From the NCBI GenBank assembly GCA_035505655.1, contig DATJQP010000085.1, positions 43,997 to 107,996 on the forward strand: a stretch of DNA of 64,000 nt, given 5' to 3'. The stretch comes from JAGVPT01 sp035505655. Its GTDB lineage: Bacteria; Bacteroidota; Ignavibacteria; UBA10030; UBA8401. Shown here piece after piece: positions 27,752 through 35,893 of this stretch. Numbering within the stretch: position 1 is the first letter of the stretch; every line of letters begins with the position of its first letter. Under the pieces are notes generated by a model that saw only the letters and a program-made list of their open reading frames with translations, ran no database searches and had not been told where the DNA came from. A program made the position numbers and the translations under genes.

Positions 27752-27842
27752 AAAGCCCGGAGATCCTGTCGGAAGGAGTATGAAACGTAGCCATCTTGCC
27801 TTAGCTCCCCTTTCTTGAAACTTCACCCCTTCAAACCATTGT

Positions 27843-27848
27843 TATAAT
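27843..27848 (+). promoter_or_regulatory. TATAAT -10 box upstream of the fatty acid hydroxylase gene
   Basis: A perfect TATAAT sits 58 nt before the ATG at 27907. A TTGAAA lies at about 27815, giving a spacer of about 22 bp, which is too long, so the -35 is uncertain. Confidence 0.35.
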
Positions 27849-27906
27849 ATCAGTGTCCAACACCGGAATTTCATTCAGACATAGCAATGACTGGAGAGGA
27901 GATCGT

Positions 27907-28569
27907 ATGAAGAGATATGTCTCGAACGAGGATAAATCGGCGAGGATGTTTGATTCCGATTCCATGGAGTTGTTCACGCACATCCATCCGGCGCTCCCGC
28001 TCGTTATCTTCGTCCCCGTGGTGTTCTACTCGCTCTACGTCGCCCAGGCTGTTCCCGGTTCAATGGCGCGGATCGAGCTCTTTGTTTCCGGGCTCCTCTT
28101 CTGGACGTTGACCGAATACGTGCTGCACCGGGAAGTTTTCCATTTCATCCCTGACAGCGAATGGGGAAAAAGACTCCACTTCATCATGCATGGAGTACAT
28201 CATGACTACCCGAACGATTCCCGCCGGCTCGTCATGGCCCCTGCAATCAGCGTCCCCTTGTCGATACTTTTCTTTTTGCTATTCAGAGGGCTCCTCGGTG
28301 CGAAATATTGCTATCCTTTTTTTGCAGGGTTCATCACCGGCTATCTCTGCTACGACATGATGCACTTCGCGATCCACCACTTCCCGATGAAGGGGAGGCT
28401 GGGGAGCTATCTCCGGCGTCATCATCTCCGGCATCATTATCTTGACGCGGACATCAACTACGGAGTCAGCACCCCGCTCTGGGACGTCGTCTTCAGGACC
28501 TTGGACGATGAGAAGAAGGCGCGGCGGGTTGCGGCTGGTGTCGACCTCGGAGTGCCTGGCGATGTGTAG
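27907..28569 (+). CDS. Fatty acid hydroxylase / sterol desaturase superfamily membrane protein
   Basis: 220 residues from ATG 27907, preceded by GAGAGGAG about 5 nt upstream; the frame opens at 27853 but without a ribosome-binding site. It has about four hydrophobic segments and the di-iron histidine clusters of the superfamily: HREVFHF, HGVHHDYPND, HFAIHH and RRHHLRHHY. The pattern and length are close to bacterial fatty acid 2-hydroxylase-like (FA2H) proteins, which hydroxylate acyl chains in the membrane using oxygen. It stands first in a co-directional run that continues into a dienelactone hydrolase and a ketoacyl synthase cassette, so a modified acyl product may be the common theme. Confidence 0.85.
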   Translation: MKRYVSNEDKSARMFDSDSMELFTHIHPALPLVIFVPVVFYSLYVAQAVPGSMARIELFVSGLLFWTLTEYVLHREVFHFIPDSEWGKRLHFIMHGVHHDYPNDSRRLVMAPAISVPLSILFFLLFRGLLGAKYCYPFFAGFITGYLCYDMMHFAIHHFPMKGRLGSYLRRHHLRHHYLDADINYGVSTPLWDVVFRTLDDEKKARRVAAGVDLGVPGDV

Positions 28570-28602
28570 CCGATCCTTTTTGATGTAGGACGAGCGCACG
28601 CC

Positions 28603-29301
28603 ATGAATGAATATCTTTCACTGAACGTCTCCGATGCGACGCAGATGCGGATGTACGTCTCGCGGCCGATGGCAGGCGGCCCGGTTCCCGGGATCATTGT
28701 TTTCCAGGAAGCCTATGGAGTGAACGCTCATATTCGCGATGTGGCGGATCGTTTTGCGCGGCAGGGATTCCTTGCCGTGGCTCCCGAGATGTATCATCGC
28801 ACCGGCCCCGGGTTTGAGGGGGACTACAAGGATTTCCAGGGGCTCCAGAAACATTTCGGTGCGTTGACGGAAGAGGGGGCTGACGCCGATATTCGCGCCA
28901 GCTATGGCTGGCTATCGACTCAATCGTCGGTCAACATCAACCGGATCGCCTGCGTCGGCTTTTGCATGGGGGGAAGATTCGCTTTTCAGGCTAACTCCAT
29001 CGTGCCGATGCGGGCGGCGATCAGTTTCTATGGGGGAGGAATTGCCGAGACACTTCTTGGCAGAGTTTCCCGTCTTCAAGGACCGACACTTCTTTTCTGG
29101 GGAGGGCGCGACGCGCGGATCACCCCCGAGAAAATTCGTGCAGTTGTCGACGCGCTTCGCGCTGCGGACAAGGTCTATACAAGCGTTGAGTTCTCCCAGG
29201 CCGGCCATGGCTTCTTCTGCGACGCCAGAGAGGCGTACCACAAGGAGTCAGCGGAGCAGGCATGGGCCCTCCTGTTGAATTTCCTTCAAGAGCATTGTTG
29301 A
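28603..29301 (+). CDS. Dienelactone hydrolase family protein
   Basis: 232 residues of the alpha/beta hydrolase fold without a signal peptide. The dienelactone hydrolase triad is visible: nucleophile Cys in GFCMGG, Asp in GGRDARIT and His in AGHGFFC. FQEAYGVNAHIRDVADRFARQG is the usual N-terminal block. Members hydrolyse lactones or short esters; the true substrate is often unknown. It is 33 nt downstream of the fatty acid hydroxylase gene and 109 nt upstream of a methyltransferase gene. Confidence 0.88.
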   Translation: MNEYLSLNVSDATQMRMYVSRPMAGGPVPGIIVFQEAYGVNAHIRDVADRFARQGFLAVAPEMYHRTGPGFEGDYKDFQGLQKHFGALTEEGADADIRASYGWLSTQSSVNINRIACVGFCMGGRFAFQANSIVPMRAAISFYGGGIAETLLGRVSRLQGPTLLFWGGRDARITPEKIRAVVDALRAADKVYTSVEFSQAGHGFFCDAREAYHKESAEQAWALLLNFLQEHC

Positions 29302-29410
29302 GCTTGCTTCGGCACTGAACCGGAGCGAAGGTCGAGCACGTCGGTCGAGGAAGGGCAGGATTTTCCTTCCAATGCTGGCAACGTCCCATAGCGCGGGTTT
29401 ACCGGAATCT

Positions 29411-30115
29411 ATGACAAGACAATTCAGCCCTGATCTCTTTGAGATGATGGACAGGCCGGGGGCGGACAGGCGGGTGTTGATGGACGATTTGAAGAACTTG
29501 CGGACCATCAACCGATGGTGCGGAGGACTCGCGGCGCTTCGGAATGCCGTGATTCCCCTCAGCGAGGCAAAGAACGGCAGGACGCCCCTCACCTTCCTTG
29601 ACCTTGCCACAGGATCGGGGGATCAACCGGTGTCGCTCGTCAGATCGTTTCGCCGCTCGGGAAAGAAGGTGCATATCACCGCTGTCGACAGGAATCCGGT
29701 CATGCTCGACGCGGCCCGCGAGTATGCGACCGGCTATGACGAGATCGAGTTCGCGCAAGAGGATATTTTGCATCTGCCGTATGAAGATGCCCGGTTCGAC
29801 ATCGTCACCTGCTCCCTCGCCATTCACCATTTGTCCAGGGAGGATGCTGTTCGAATCATGCGGGAGATGGACCGTTTGAGCTGCATCGGGTTCGTGATCA
29901 ACGATCTCTCGCGGAGCCACGTTGGCGCTGCCTCCGCCTGGATCTATTCAAGGGCGACGACCCATAATCCCATGACGCGCTTCGACAGCGTCCTTTCGAT
30001 CCGCCGGGCATTCAAGCGGAAGGAACTCCTCGAGATCGCCAAAGAAGCCGGCACGACGCCAATCCGGGTCTACCGTGCACCTTTTTTTCGTCTCGTGGCT
30101 GTGAGGCAGAAGTGA
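29411..30115 (+). CDS. SAM-dependent class I methyltransferase
   Basis: 234 residues from ATG 29411; an ATG at 29372 is possible, but related enzymes begin near the LFEMMDRPG segment. The SAM-binding motif I is FLDLATGSGDQP, the acidic strand-2 loop is TAVDRNP, and motif post-I includes EFAQEDILHLPY. Such methyltransferases (with an N-terminal MDxPxxDxxxLxxxLxxLxxIN block) are often encoded beside a ketosynthase or type III PKS and an FAD oxidoreductase, and methylate small lipid or aromatic products. The stop overlaps the next start (TGATG), so it is translationally coupled to the SRPBCC gene. Confidence 0.85.
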   Translation: MTRQFSPDLFEMMDRPGADRRVLMDDLKNLRTINRWCGGLAALRNAVIPLSEAKNGRTPLTFLDLATGSGDQPVSLVRSFRRSGKKVHITAVDRNPVMLDAAREYATGYDEIEFAQEDILHLPYEDARFDIVTCSLAIHHLSREDAVRIMREMDRLSCIGFVINDLSRSHVGAASAWIYSRATTHNPMTRFDSVLSIRRAFKRKELLEIAKEAGTTPIRVYRAPFFRLVAVRQK

Positions 30116-30597
30116 TGCGCACCGAAAACTCAATCGTGATCAACGCCGAGCTCCCGAGGATATTTGAAACCGCGGCCGACCTCTCACAGTGGCCTGCCAT
30201 CTTGCCCCATTATCGATGGGTACGCTATCTCGAGAGATCGCCCGGGAGGAACCGGGTGATCATGGCAGCACGCCGGGGGTGGATTCCGATTCGGTGGACG
30301 TCGATCCAGGAGATCGACGCCGATCTTCGGGAGGTGAGGTTTCATCATCTTAAATCATTCACCAAAGGGATGGATGTCGTCTGGAGCTTCACTCAATCCG
30401 GTCCCGGGGTTGTTGTGAAGATTTCCCACACGCTCGACCCGCGCATCCCCCTGGTCGGGGACTTCATCTCAGAAAGGATAATCGGAGATTTCTTTGTCCG
30501 GCACGTGGCAGATCAGACCCTCAATCATATGAAGGCGTACCTCGAATCCTCTCGAAAGCCCGGACAAGCGTCCGCGAAAACCTACGTGGCGGAATAG
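30115..30597 (+). CDS. SRPBCC family (polyketide cyclase/lipid-transport-like) protein
   Basis: 160 residues from ATG 30115, which overlaps the upstream stop by one base (TGATG). It has the START/SRPBCC layout: an early strand SIVINAELPRIFETAADLSQWPAILPHYRWVRYLE, central beta strands, and a long C-terminal helix (HVADQTLNHMKAYLE). Members bind hydrophobic ligands, and in polyketide loci act as aromatases or cyclases. It is 3 nt upstream of a ketoacyl synthase gene, which favours such a role here. No catalytic residues can be assigned. Confidence 0.8.
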   Translation: MRTENSIVINAELPRIFETAADLSQWPAILPHYRWVRYLERSPGRNRVIMAARRGWIPIRWTSIQEIDADLREVRFHHLKSFTKGMDVVWSFTQSGPGVVVKISHTLDPRIPLVGDFISERIIGDFFVRHVADQTLNHMKAYLESSRKPGQASAKTYVAE

Positions 30598-30600
30598 AGC

Positions 30601-31845
30601 ATGGCCAAGCGAAGGGTTGTCATCACAGGGCTCGGAGCTCTCACCCCCATCGGTCATTCGAAGGATGGGCTTTGGAGAGGAGTCACGGAAGGACGGAATG
30701 GAGTAAGATCCATTACCCGTTTTGACCCATCCCAAATCAGAACCAAAGTCGCCGCGGAGATCACCGATTTCGATCCGCTGAACTTTTTCGAAGGCAAGAC
30801 CGCGCGTCGCATGGATCGATTTGCTCAACTCGCCCTTGCCTCGGCGGGGATGGCAATCGAGGACGCCGGCCTTCATGCTAACCTGACCGTCCCCAGGGAG
30901 AGAATCGGAGTTACGTTCGGGACGGCACTTGGTGGAGTCGCCGGTGCGGAAGTTCAGCATGAGAAGTACGTGAAGGAAGGAATCAAAGCCGTAGATCCGA
31001 ACCTTGCGCTGACTGTCTTCGGCGGCGCGGGTTCGAGCAATATCGCGATCTCTTACGGCTTCACCGGACCGAGCAATGCGAACTCGAACAGTTGTACATC
31101 GGGAGCGATTGCGATCGGCGAGGCGTGTCGGTACATTTCCGACGGGTATGCGGACGTTATGGTTGCGGGAGGGGCCGAGGCTCCTCTTTATGCGCTCACG
31201 TTCAGCGCCTTCACGATCATCCGTGCGATGAGCACCAACCCGGACCCTGGGACCGCGTGTAGACCGTTTGATCTTCATCGGGACGGATTTGTCATGGCGG
31301 AAGGGGCCGCTGTTCTCGTGCTGGAGGAACTGGGATCGGCGGTGCGGAGGGGGGCAAGGATTTACGCCGAGCTCCTCGGATACGCGTGTAATAACGACGC
31401 GTTCCATCTTATCCAACCCAGACCTGACGGGGCCTCTGCAATCCGCGCGATGTCGGATGCACTTGCAGAGGCGCGGATACGACCCGAGGATGTCGGGTAT
31501 ATCAACGCACACGCGAGCGCAACTCAACTGAACGATAAATGTGAGGCGAACGCGATCCGCAAAGTCTTTGGCGAGAAGGCCGGAGGTATTCCGGTGAGCG
31601 GGACAAAGTCGATGCATGCGCACGCGCTAGGAGCCACCGGCGCGATGGAGGCGGTGATCTGCGCGCTCGCGATCGACAGAGAGTACATTCCACCCACAAT
31701 CAACCTTTCCACCCCCGATCCCGAGTGCGCGCTCGATTGCGTTCCTCGTGTGGGCAGGAATCTCAGGGTCGATTATGTCCTTTCCAACTCGTTCGGATTC
31801 GGGGGAATCAACGCGTCGCTCGTTTTCGGGAGATACCACGAATGA
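30601..31845 (+). CDS. Beta-ketoacyl-ACP synthase (FabF-like KAS)
   Basis: 414 residues of the thiolase-fold KAS I/II family. The catalytic set is intact: Cys165 (NSCTSGA), His304 (NAHASAT) and His341, with Lys336 in GTKSMHAHALGATG. The motifs differ from housekeeping FabF (which has TACATG, HGTST and GTKSMTGH), pointing to a specialised synthase. It would condense an acyl-ACP with malonyl-ACP. No ACP, ketoreductase or chain-length-factor gene is adjacent, so these must come from elsewhere in the genome. The stop overlaps the start of the FAD gene by 4 nt. Confidence 0.92.
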   Translation: MAKRRVVITGLGALTPIGHSKDGLWRGVTEGRNGVRSITRFDPSQIRTKVAAEITDFDPLNFFEGKTARRMDRFAQLALASAGMAIEDAGLHANLTVPRERIGVTFGTALGGVAGAEVQHEKYVKEGIKAVDPNLALTVFGGAGSSNIAISYGFTGPSNANSNSCTSGAIAIGEACRYISDGYADVMVAGGAEAPLYALTFSAFTIIRAMSTNPDPGTACRPFDLHRDGFVMAEGAAVLVLEELGSAVRRGARIYAELLGYACNNDAFHLIQPRPDGASAIRAMSDALAEARIRPEDVGYINAHASATQLNDKCEANAIRKVFGEKAGGIPVSGTKSMHAHALGATGAMEAVICALAIDREYIPPTINLSTPDPECALDCVPRVGRNLRVDYVLSNSFGFGGINASLVFGRYHE

Positions 31846-33047
31846 GGCCGGACGGAGCATCGCACTATGACGTGGTTGTCGTCGGTGCGGGGCCGGCGGG
31901 TTCTTCCTGCGCCTCGACGTTGGCGCGAAATGGATCGCGGGTCCTTCTTGTTGACAAGGCGGCGTTCCCTCGCGAAAAAGTCTGCGGCGATTGCATCAAC
32001 CCGCTGGCGTGGGAATCGTTCCGGTCGCTCGGTGTTCATACCGAGATCGTGAACCGTAGCCGCGAGATCGAACGGGTCGTACTCTGCGGACCGTCGGGGA
32101 GAGGCCTGACTCTTCAGGTCAGCCATATCCGCGGCCCCCAATCAGCACCTTCTTACCCCTTTGTCTCCATTGACCGAAAGGACCTCGATCATGTGCTCCT
32201 CAAGCGGGCGAGAGCGATCGGAGTGGAAGTCCGTGAACGAACGGAACTCGCGGGGGTAAATGCTCTAAGCATCACTCCTGAGAAATGGGCGGTGAGACTG
32301 ACGGTGTCCGGGTCTGCGGAGGCGGTGACGGTGACGTGTAGATTTCTTGTGGCGGCAGACGGCAGAAACTCGAGACTCGCCCGATTAATCGGATCTCCCC
32401 GCCGGAAAAATTCATTTTCCGCCCTGAGAGGCCTGCAACGGGTCGGCATTCGACTCGCTGTGAGGCACGAAGGTGGACCGATCGGTCAGCTCACGATGTT
32501 CTTTTTTGAGGGAGGATACGGCGGAATCGTGGACTTGACGCCCTCCACCGCAAACATAGCCGTCGTGACCACTCCATCGCTCGCTCAATTGATTTCCAAA
32601 GACCCCGATCGATTTATCTTGCTCACTCTCCACGGAAACCCCGGCGCGCGGGAATATTATCCCCACCTCCTGCCTCTCGGGGATCCATTCGCAATCGCCC
32701 CGATCGAGAGCAGAGAGTTGGTGGCATCCTCTTCCCACGCCTATCTTGTCGGCGATGCACGGAGGACCATCGAGCCCTTCTCCGGGGCAGGGGTCACTTT
32801 CGCGCTGGAGGATGGCATATCGACCGCGCTCGAAATTTCGTCGCGACTAAGGGGGTCCTCTTGGAGGAAGCCAAGAATCCGGACGCGATTTTCGGTCTCA
32901 GACCGTATCTTGTCCCCCGTGCTTCGCAGCGGTCGACTCGTTACCCCGCTGCTCGGACTGGGGGCCATCGCTCCCTTCGCGGCGAGGCTTATTGCGAAAT
33001 CTTTTCTACCTTACCCCTCCGAGGTCCTCGCAAGGCATCCCGCATGA
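31842..33047 (+). CDS. FAD-dependent oxidoreductase, geranylgeranyl reductase/monooxygenase type
   Basis: 401 residues from ATG 31842 (ATGA overlap with the KAS stop); the upstream in-frame extension is inside the KAS gene. The FAD-binding GAGPAGSSCASTLA and strand LLVDKAAFPREKVCGDCI, and the second FAD motif GDARRTIEPFSGAG, are those of the geranylgeranyl reductase/halogenase/aromatic hydroxylase group. It may reduce double bonds or hydroxylate the product of the ketoacyl synthase. It ends the coupled four-gene cassette that starts at 29411. Confidence 0.88.
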   Translation: MRPDGASHYDVVVVGAGPAGSSCASTLARNGSRVLLVDKAAFPREKVCGDCINPLAWESFRSLGVHTEIVNRSREIERVVLCGPSGRGLTLQVSHIRGPQSAPSYPFVSIDRKDLDHVLLKRARAIGVEVRERTELAGVNALSITPEKWAVRLTVSGSAEAVTVTCRFLVAADGRNSRLARLIGSPRRKNSFSALRGLQRVGIRLAVRHEGGPIGQLTMFFFEGGYGGIVDLTPSTANIAVVTTPSLAQLISKDPDRFILLTLHGNPGAREYYPHLLPLGDPFAIAPIESRELVASSSHAYLVGDARRTIEPFSGAGVTFALEDGISTALEISSRLRGSSWRKPRIRTRFSVSDRILSPVLRSGRLVTPLLGLGAIAPFAARLIAKSFLPYPSEVLARHPA

Positions 33048-33162
33048 GCAACTCCCCGCGTTTCTCTCCGAAGCTGGCATCATAACTTTTTATGTCATAT
33101 ACTCCAATAGGCCCTCATCAGGGTATCGTTGCGGGGAGATTGAGAGAGGAGTAAGAGGCACG

Positions 33163-34113
33163 ATGAAAAGAACCCTGTTCGTTCTCGCACTACTGCTCTG
33201 CGTCTGCGTCGGCGCGGGCGCCGAACCGCACAACCGCTCCAGCTCGCTCCGTTCGGGACGCGTTCGGGTGAAGCAGCTCGCCCGGGACTTTTCGTATTAC
33301 GCTCCGGCACGACTTAGCGATTCTCCCAAACTTGTCTTTGTCCTTCATGGCTCCGGCATGACTGCGATCGGGATGCGGCTTGCTTCGGGCCATCAATTCG
33401 ACCGTCTTGCGGATACGTACGGCGATATGGTGATCGTCTATCCGCAGGGTTACGGCCGTTACTGGAACGACTGCAGGGTGGGCGGAACGTATGATGCGAA
33501 GAAAATGAACGTCGATGACGTGGGCTTCTTTGCGGAGATGATCAGATTCTTCAGGGAGAAGTACCATATCGACACGACGAGGGTCTTCGTAACCGGCTAC
33601 TCCAACGGAGCCCAGATGTGTTTCAAGCTTGCGAAGGAGAGTCCGGGACTTTTCAGGGGTTTCGCGTCGGTCGGTGCGAACCTCCCCGTTGAAACCAATA
33701 ACGACTGCAAGGAAAGCGGAGAGCCGGTCTCAATGCTCATGATCAACGGCACAAGCGACCCGGTGAATCCTTACGATGGGGGAAAAGTGAAAGCGGGAGA
33801 CGGAAAGCAGCGGGGAGACGTCATTTCGACCTCACGCACCCTGCAGTACTGGATCCATCTCGCGGGGGGCGATTCTGTGGTGGCGAAGGAATACGATTAC
33901 CCTGACACCGACACGAAAGATAAATCGACCGCTGTCCGGTACACCTACGACTGCACGCAGACCGGCAAGACGGTCGTCCTTCTTAAGGTCATCCACGGAG
34001 GCCACATTTTCATGAATGACGGCTTCCGGTACTGGCCGCGGATCCTGGGCAACGTCAACCGGGATATCGATGCGCCGACGGTGATCATCGACTTTTTCCG
34101 CGGGCTTTCCTGA
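33163..34113 (+). CDS. Secreted LpqC/feruloyl-esterase-like polyester or acyl esterase
   Basis: 316 residues from ATG 33163, which begins a signal peptide (MKRTLFVLALLLCVCVGAGA); the in-frame extension back to 32992 overlaps the FAD gene. An alpha/beta hydrolase of the PHB depolymerase/LpqC group: oxyanion region VLHGSGM, nucleophile Ser in GYSNGAQM, Asp in NGTSDPVNPYDG and His in IHGGHIF. Exported homologues cleave acetyl, feruloyl or polyester bonds. A link with the upstream pectin locus (deacetylation or ferulate removal) is possible but not shown. Confidence 0.82.
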   Translation: MKRTLFVLALLLCVCVGAGAEPHNRSSSLRSGRVRVKQLARDFSYYAPARLSDSPKLVFVLHGSGMTAIGMRLASGHQFDRLADTYGDMVIVYPQGYGRYWNDCRVGGTYDAKKMNVDDVGFFAEMIRFFREKYHIDTTRVFVTGYSNGAQMCFKLAKESPGLFRGFASVGANLPVETNNDCKESGEPVSMLMINGTSDPVNPYDGGKVKAGDGKQRGDVISTSRTLQYWIHLAGGDSVVAKEYDYPDTDTKDKSTAVRYTYDCTQTGKTVVLLKVIHGGHIFMNDGFRYWPRILGNVNRDIDAPTVIIDFFRGLS

Positions 34114-34170
34114 GAATCCGGCCGCGGCGTTATATGTCACTGCACCAGGAACAATGAAAAGCGATCAACA

Positions 34171-34404
34171 ATGGCAGACACGATTCGCCTTGAGTTGCGA
34201 TGCAACAAGAACAACGCAGGGAGTTACAATGCCCACCTCTTCGTCAACGGGAAGAAGAAATCCGACGGCGGATGGGAGGTCCATCACGGAACCTGCGATG
34301 CAATCGGGCTTCTCTACGCAAAGATCAAAAAGGAGTATCCTTCATCCAACATCCAGGTGAAGGGTCTCGACAAACTATGCATGGATCAGATACTCCGTTC
34401 GTGA
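34171..34404 (+). CDS. Small hypothetical protein (77 aa)
   Basis: Not recognised. The 77-residue sequence (MADTIRLELRCNKNNAGSYN at the start, ending LDKLCMDQILRS) looks protein-like: balanced composition, mixed beta and helix pattern, two Cys, cytoplasmic. No clear Shine-Dalgarno precedes ATG 34171. A shorter frame at 34154 with AGGA upstream looks like a shadow of it. Fills the gap between the esterase and the membrane protein genes. Confidence 0.5.
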   Translation: MADTIRLELRCNKNNAGSYNAHLFVNGKKKSDGGWEVHHGTCDAIGLLYAKIKKEYPSSNIQVKGLDKLCMDQILRS

Positions 34405-34432
34405 AAACGGCTCTCGCCGCGGCGACGGAGGT

Positions 34433-35134
34433 GTGCCGTGGTCCGAGGTCGCCGCACCGAGGGGTTCCGACGCGGAGGATCAAACGGTACCCTTCTATGC
34501 GCCCGACGCGTCCAATCTCCGAGGTTCCTTCCCCATCCCGCACATGACGGCTCCGAACCTGACAATTCAACGATCCGTGTTTGTCTCGAGTATCGCCATC
34601 ATCAGTGCGGGGATCGCGCTGCTTCTTTTCGGGAGCGACTTCATCGCCCTCATCTCCACGATCAGTCTCATGTCGAGCCCGACCTACAAATTCGCGACTG
34701 AGCAACTTCGCACATTCGCTCCGGATGCGGGCTCGGGACTTCTGGATTCGACCTGGCTGATCGTCGGGACGGTCGTCAGCCTTGTTCTCAACGCCCTCTC
34801 TGTCGCAAGCGCGGTCGGACTCTTCTTGAGGAAAAGCTGGGGAAGGGTTTCGTTCATCGGGCTGGCGTGGCTTCAGGTTCTTTTCTATCTCGTTTCTTCG
34901 GTCGTGACATATCTCAAGGCGCGCTCCTTCGCCGGCTCCGGAGGCATTGGGCAACTCTTCGATTCATCGGCGATGCTCCTCATGGGCGAGTACGCCCTTG
35001 TCATCGGAGCGCTTGTCGCCCTGTCGATCGCCTCCTTCCTTACCTGGAAGCTTTCAAGGGCAGAGATCAAGGCTGAATTCCTTTCTGTCCCTGCTGGCCC
35101 GTCCTCTGCGATACAAGGAGGGATGCAGAGATGA
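34433..35134 (+). CDS. Hypothetical integral membrane protein
   Basis: 233 residues from a GTG at 34433; an ATG at 34544 (sequence MTAPNLTIQRS) is the alternative and would remove a polar 37-residue tail. About four membrane helices can be seen: VFVSSIAIISAGIALLLFG, LIVGTVVSLVLNALSVASAV, the segment near VSFIGLAWLQVLFYLVSSVV and YALVIGALVALSIASFLTW. No family recognised. Its stop overlaps the racemase start (ATGA), which suggests joint expression. Confidence 0.7.
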   Translation: MPWSEVAAPRGSDAEDQTVPFYAPDASNLRGSFPIPHMTAPNLTIQRSVFVSSIAIISAGIALLLFGSDFIALISTISLMSSPTYKFATEQLRTFAPDAGSGLLDSTWLIVGTVVSLVLNALSVASAVGLFLRKSWGRVSFIGLAWLQVLFYLVSSVVTYLKARSFAGSGGIGQLFDSSAMLLMGEYALVIGALVALSIASFLTWKLSRAEIKAEFLSVPAGPSSAIQGGMQR

Positions 35135-35820
35135 AGACGATTGGAATGATCGGAGGAATGAGCTGGCATTCGACGATCGAATACTACAGATTGGTCAACG
35201 AGATGATCAACCGCCGGGTGGGCGGTCTGCACTCGGCGAAGGTCCTGCTCCTTTCGATCGATTTTGAGGACTTTCAGCCTCCCGGGGATCCGGAAGGGTG
35301 GAAGAAGGCCGCCGAGATGTTTTCGTCAATCGCGCGACGCCTCGAAGTGGCCGGAGCAGATTGTCTCCTTCTGTGCGCCAACACTCCCCACATGGTTGCC
35401 GGAGAGATCCAGCAGCAAATCCGGATCCCGCTGATCCATATCGCCGAGGTCACCGCGAAAGAGATCGGGTTGAAGCGTTGCGCTCGCGCGGCGTTGCTGG
35501 GGACCCGCTTCACAATGGAGCGAACCTTCTTCACCGAAAAGCTCCGTGAGAGAGGAATCGAACCTCTGATCCCCGATAAAGCGGAACGGGACTTCATCCA
35601 CACGACGATCTACTCCGAGCTTGGGAAAGGGATCTTTTCGGAGGAGACGAAGAAGAAGTACCTTCAGGCCATCGAAACACTCAAAGGACGCGGTGCTCAG
35701 GGAGTGATCTTCGGCTGCACGGAAATACCGCTCCTCATACGGCCGGACGAATGCAGCATCCCCGTCTTTGATACAACCCGCATCCATGTTGCAGCCGCTG
35801 TAGATTTCGCTCTTTCATAG
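35131..35820 (+). CDS. Aspartate/glutamate racemase family protein
   Basis: 229 residues, cofactor-independent two-base racemase. The paired catalytic cysteines are in LLLCANTPHMV and IFGCTEIPLL, and the start KTIGMIGGMSWHSTIEYY is typical of the aspartate racemase/YgeA-type group. Substrate could be aspartate or another amino acid (broad-specificity members are known). It is translationally coupled to the membrane protein gene. Confidence 0.88.
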   Translation: MKTIGMIGGMSWHSTIEYYRLVNEMINRRVGGLHSAKVLLLSIDFEDFQPPGDPEGWKKAAEMFSSIARRLEVAGADCLLLCANTPHMVAGEIQQQIRIPLIHIAEVTAKEIGLKRCARAALLGTRFTMERTFFTEKLRERGIEPLIPDKAERDFIHTTIYSELGKGIFSEETKKKYLQAIETLKGRGAQGVIFGCTEIPLLIRPDECSIPVFDTTRIHVAAAVDFALS

Positions 35821-35847
35821 GGCTCAGAGCCCATCGTCATCCACAAG

Positions 35848-35868
35848 GAAGCGGCGTGAAGCCGCTTC
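35848..35868. repeat. Intergenic palindromic hairpin (REP-like)
   Basis: GAAGCGGC, loop GTGAA, GCCGCTTC: an 8-bp perfect stem in the 73-nt gap before the M13 peptidase gene. No U-tract. Such high-GC palindromes are often dispersed in genomes; only whole-genome comparison would show this. Confidence 0.4.
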
Positions 35869-35893
35869 TCCCTAACGTCAGGAGTCACGACTC

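Larger units (their letters stand above)
27426..27906. other. Divergent intergenic region (481 bp) with candidate regulatory sites
   Basis: Lies between the leftward GH140-like gene and the rightward fatty acid hydroxylase gene. Open frames here are short, basic and without Shine-Dalgarno sites, so I see no gene. It holds the dyad at 27736-27751 and a TATAAT box at 27843-27848. Confidence 0.6.

Noticed and set aside
27426..27842. Plus-strand open frames of 60-120 codons in the divergent gap
   Set aside because: Overlapping frames of basic, repetitive composition without ribosome-binding sites; the region looks regulatory.
30469..31623. Long minus-strand open frame (384 codons) opposite the ketoacyl synthase
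   Set aside because: Arg/Pro-rich, no family features, fully antisense to a gene with intact catalytic motifs; a by-product of high GC third positions.
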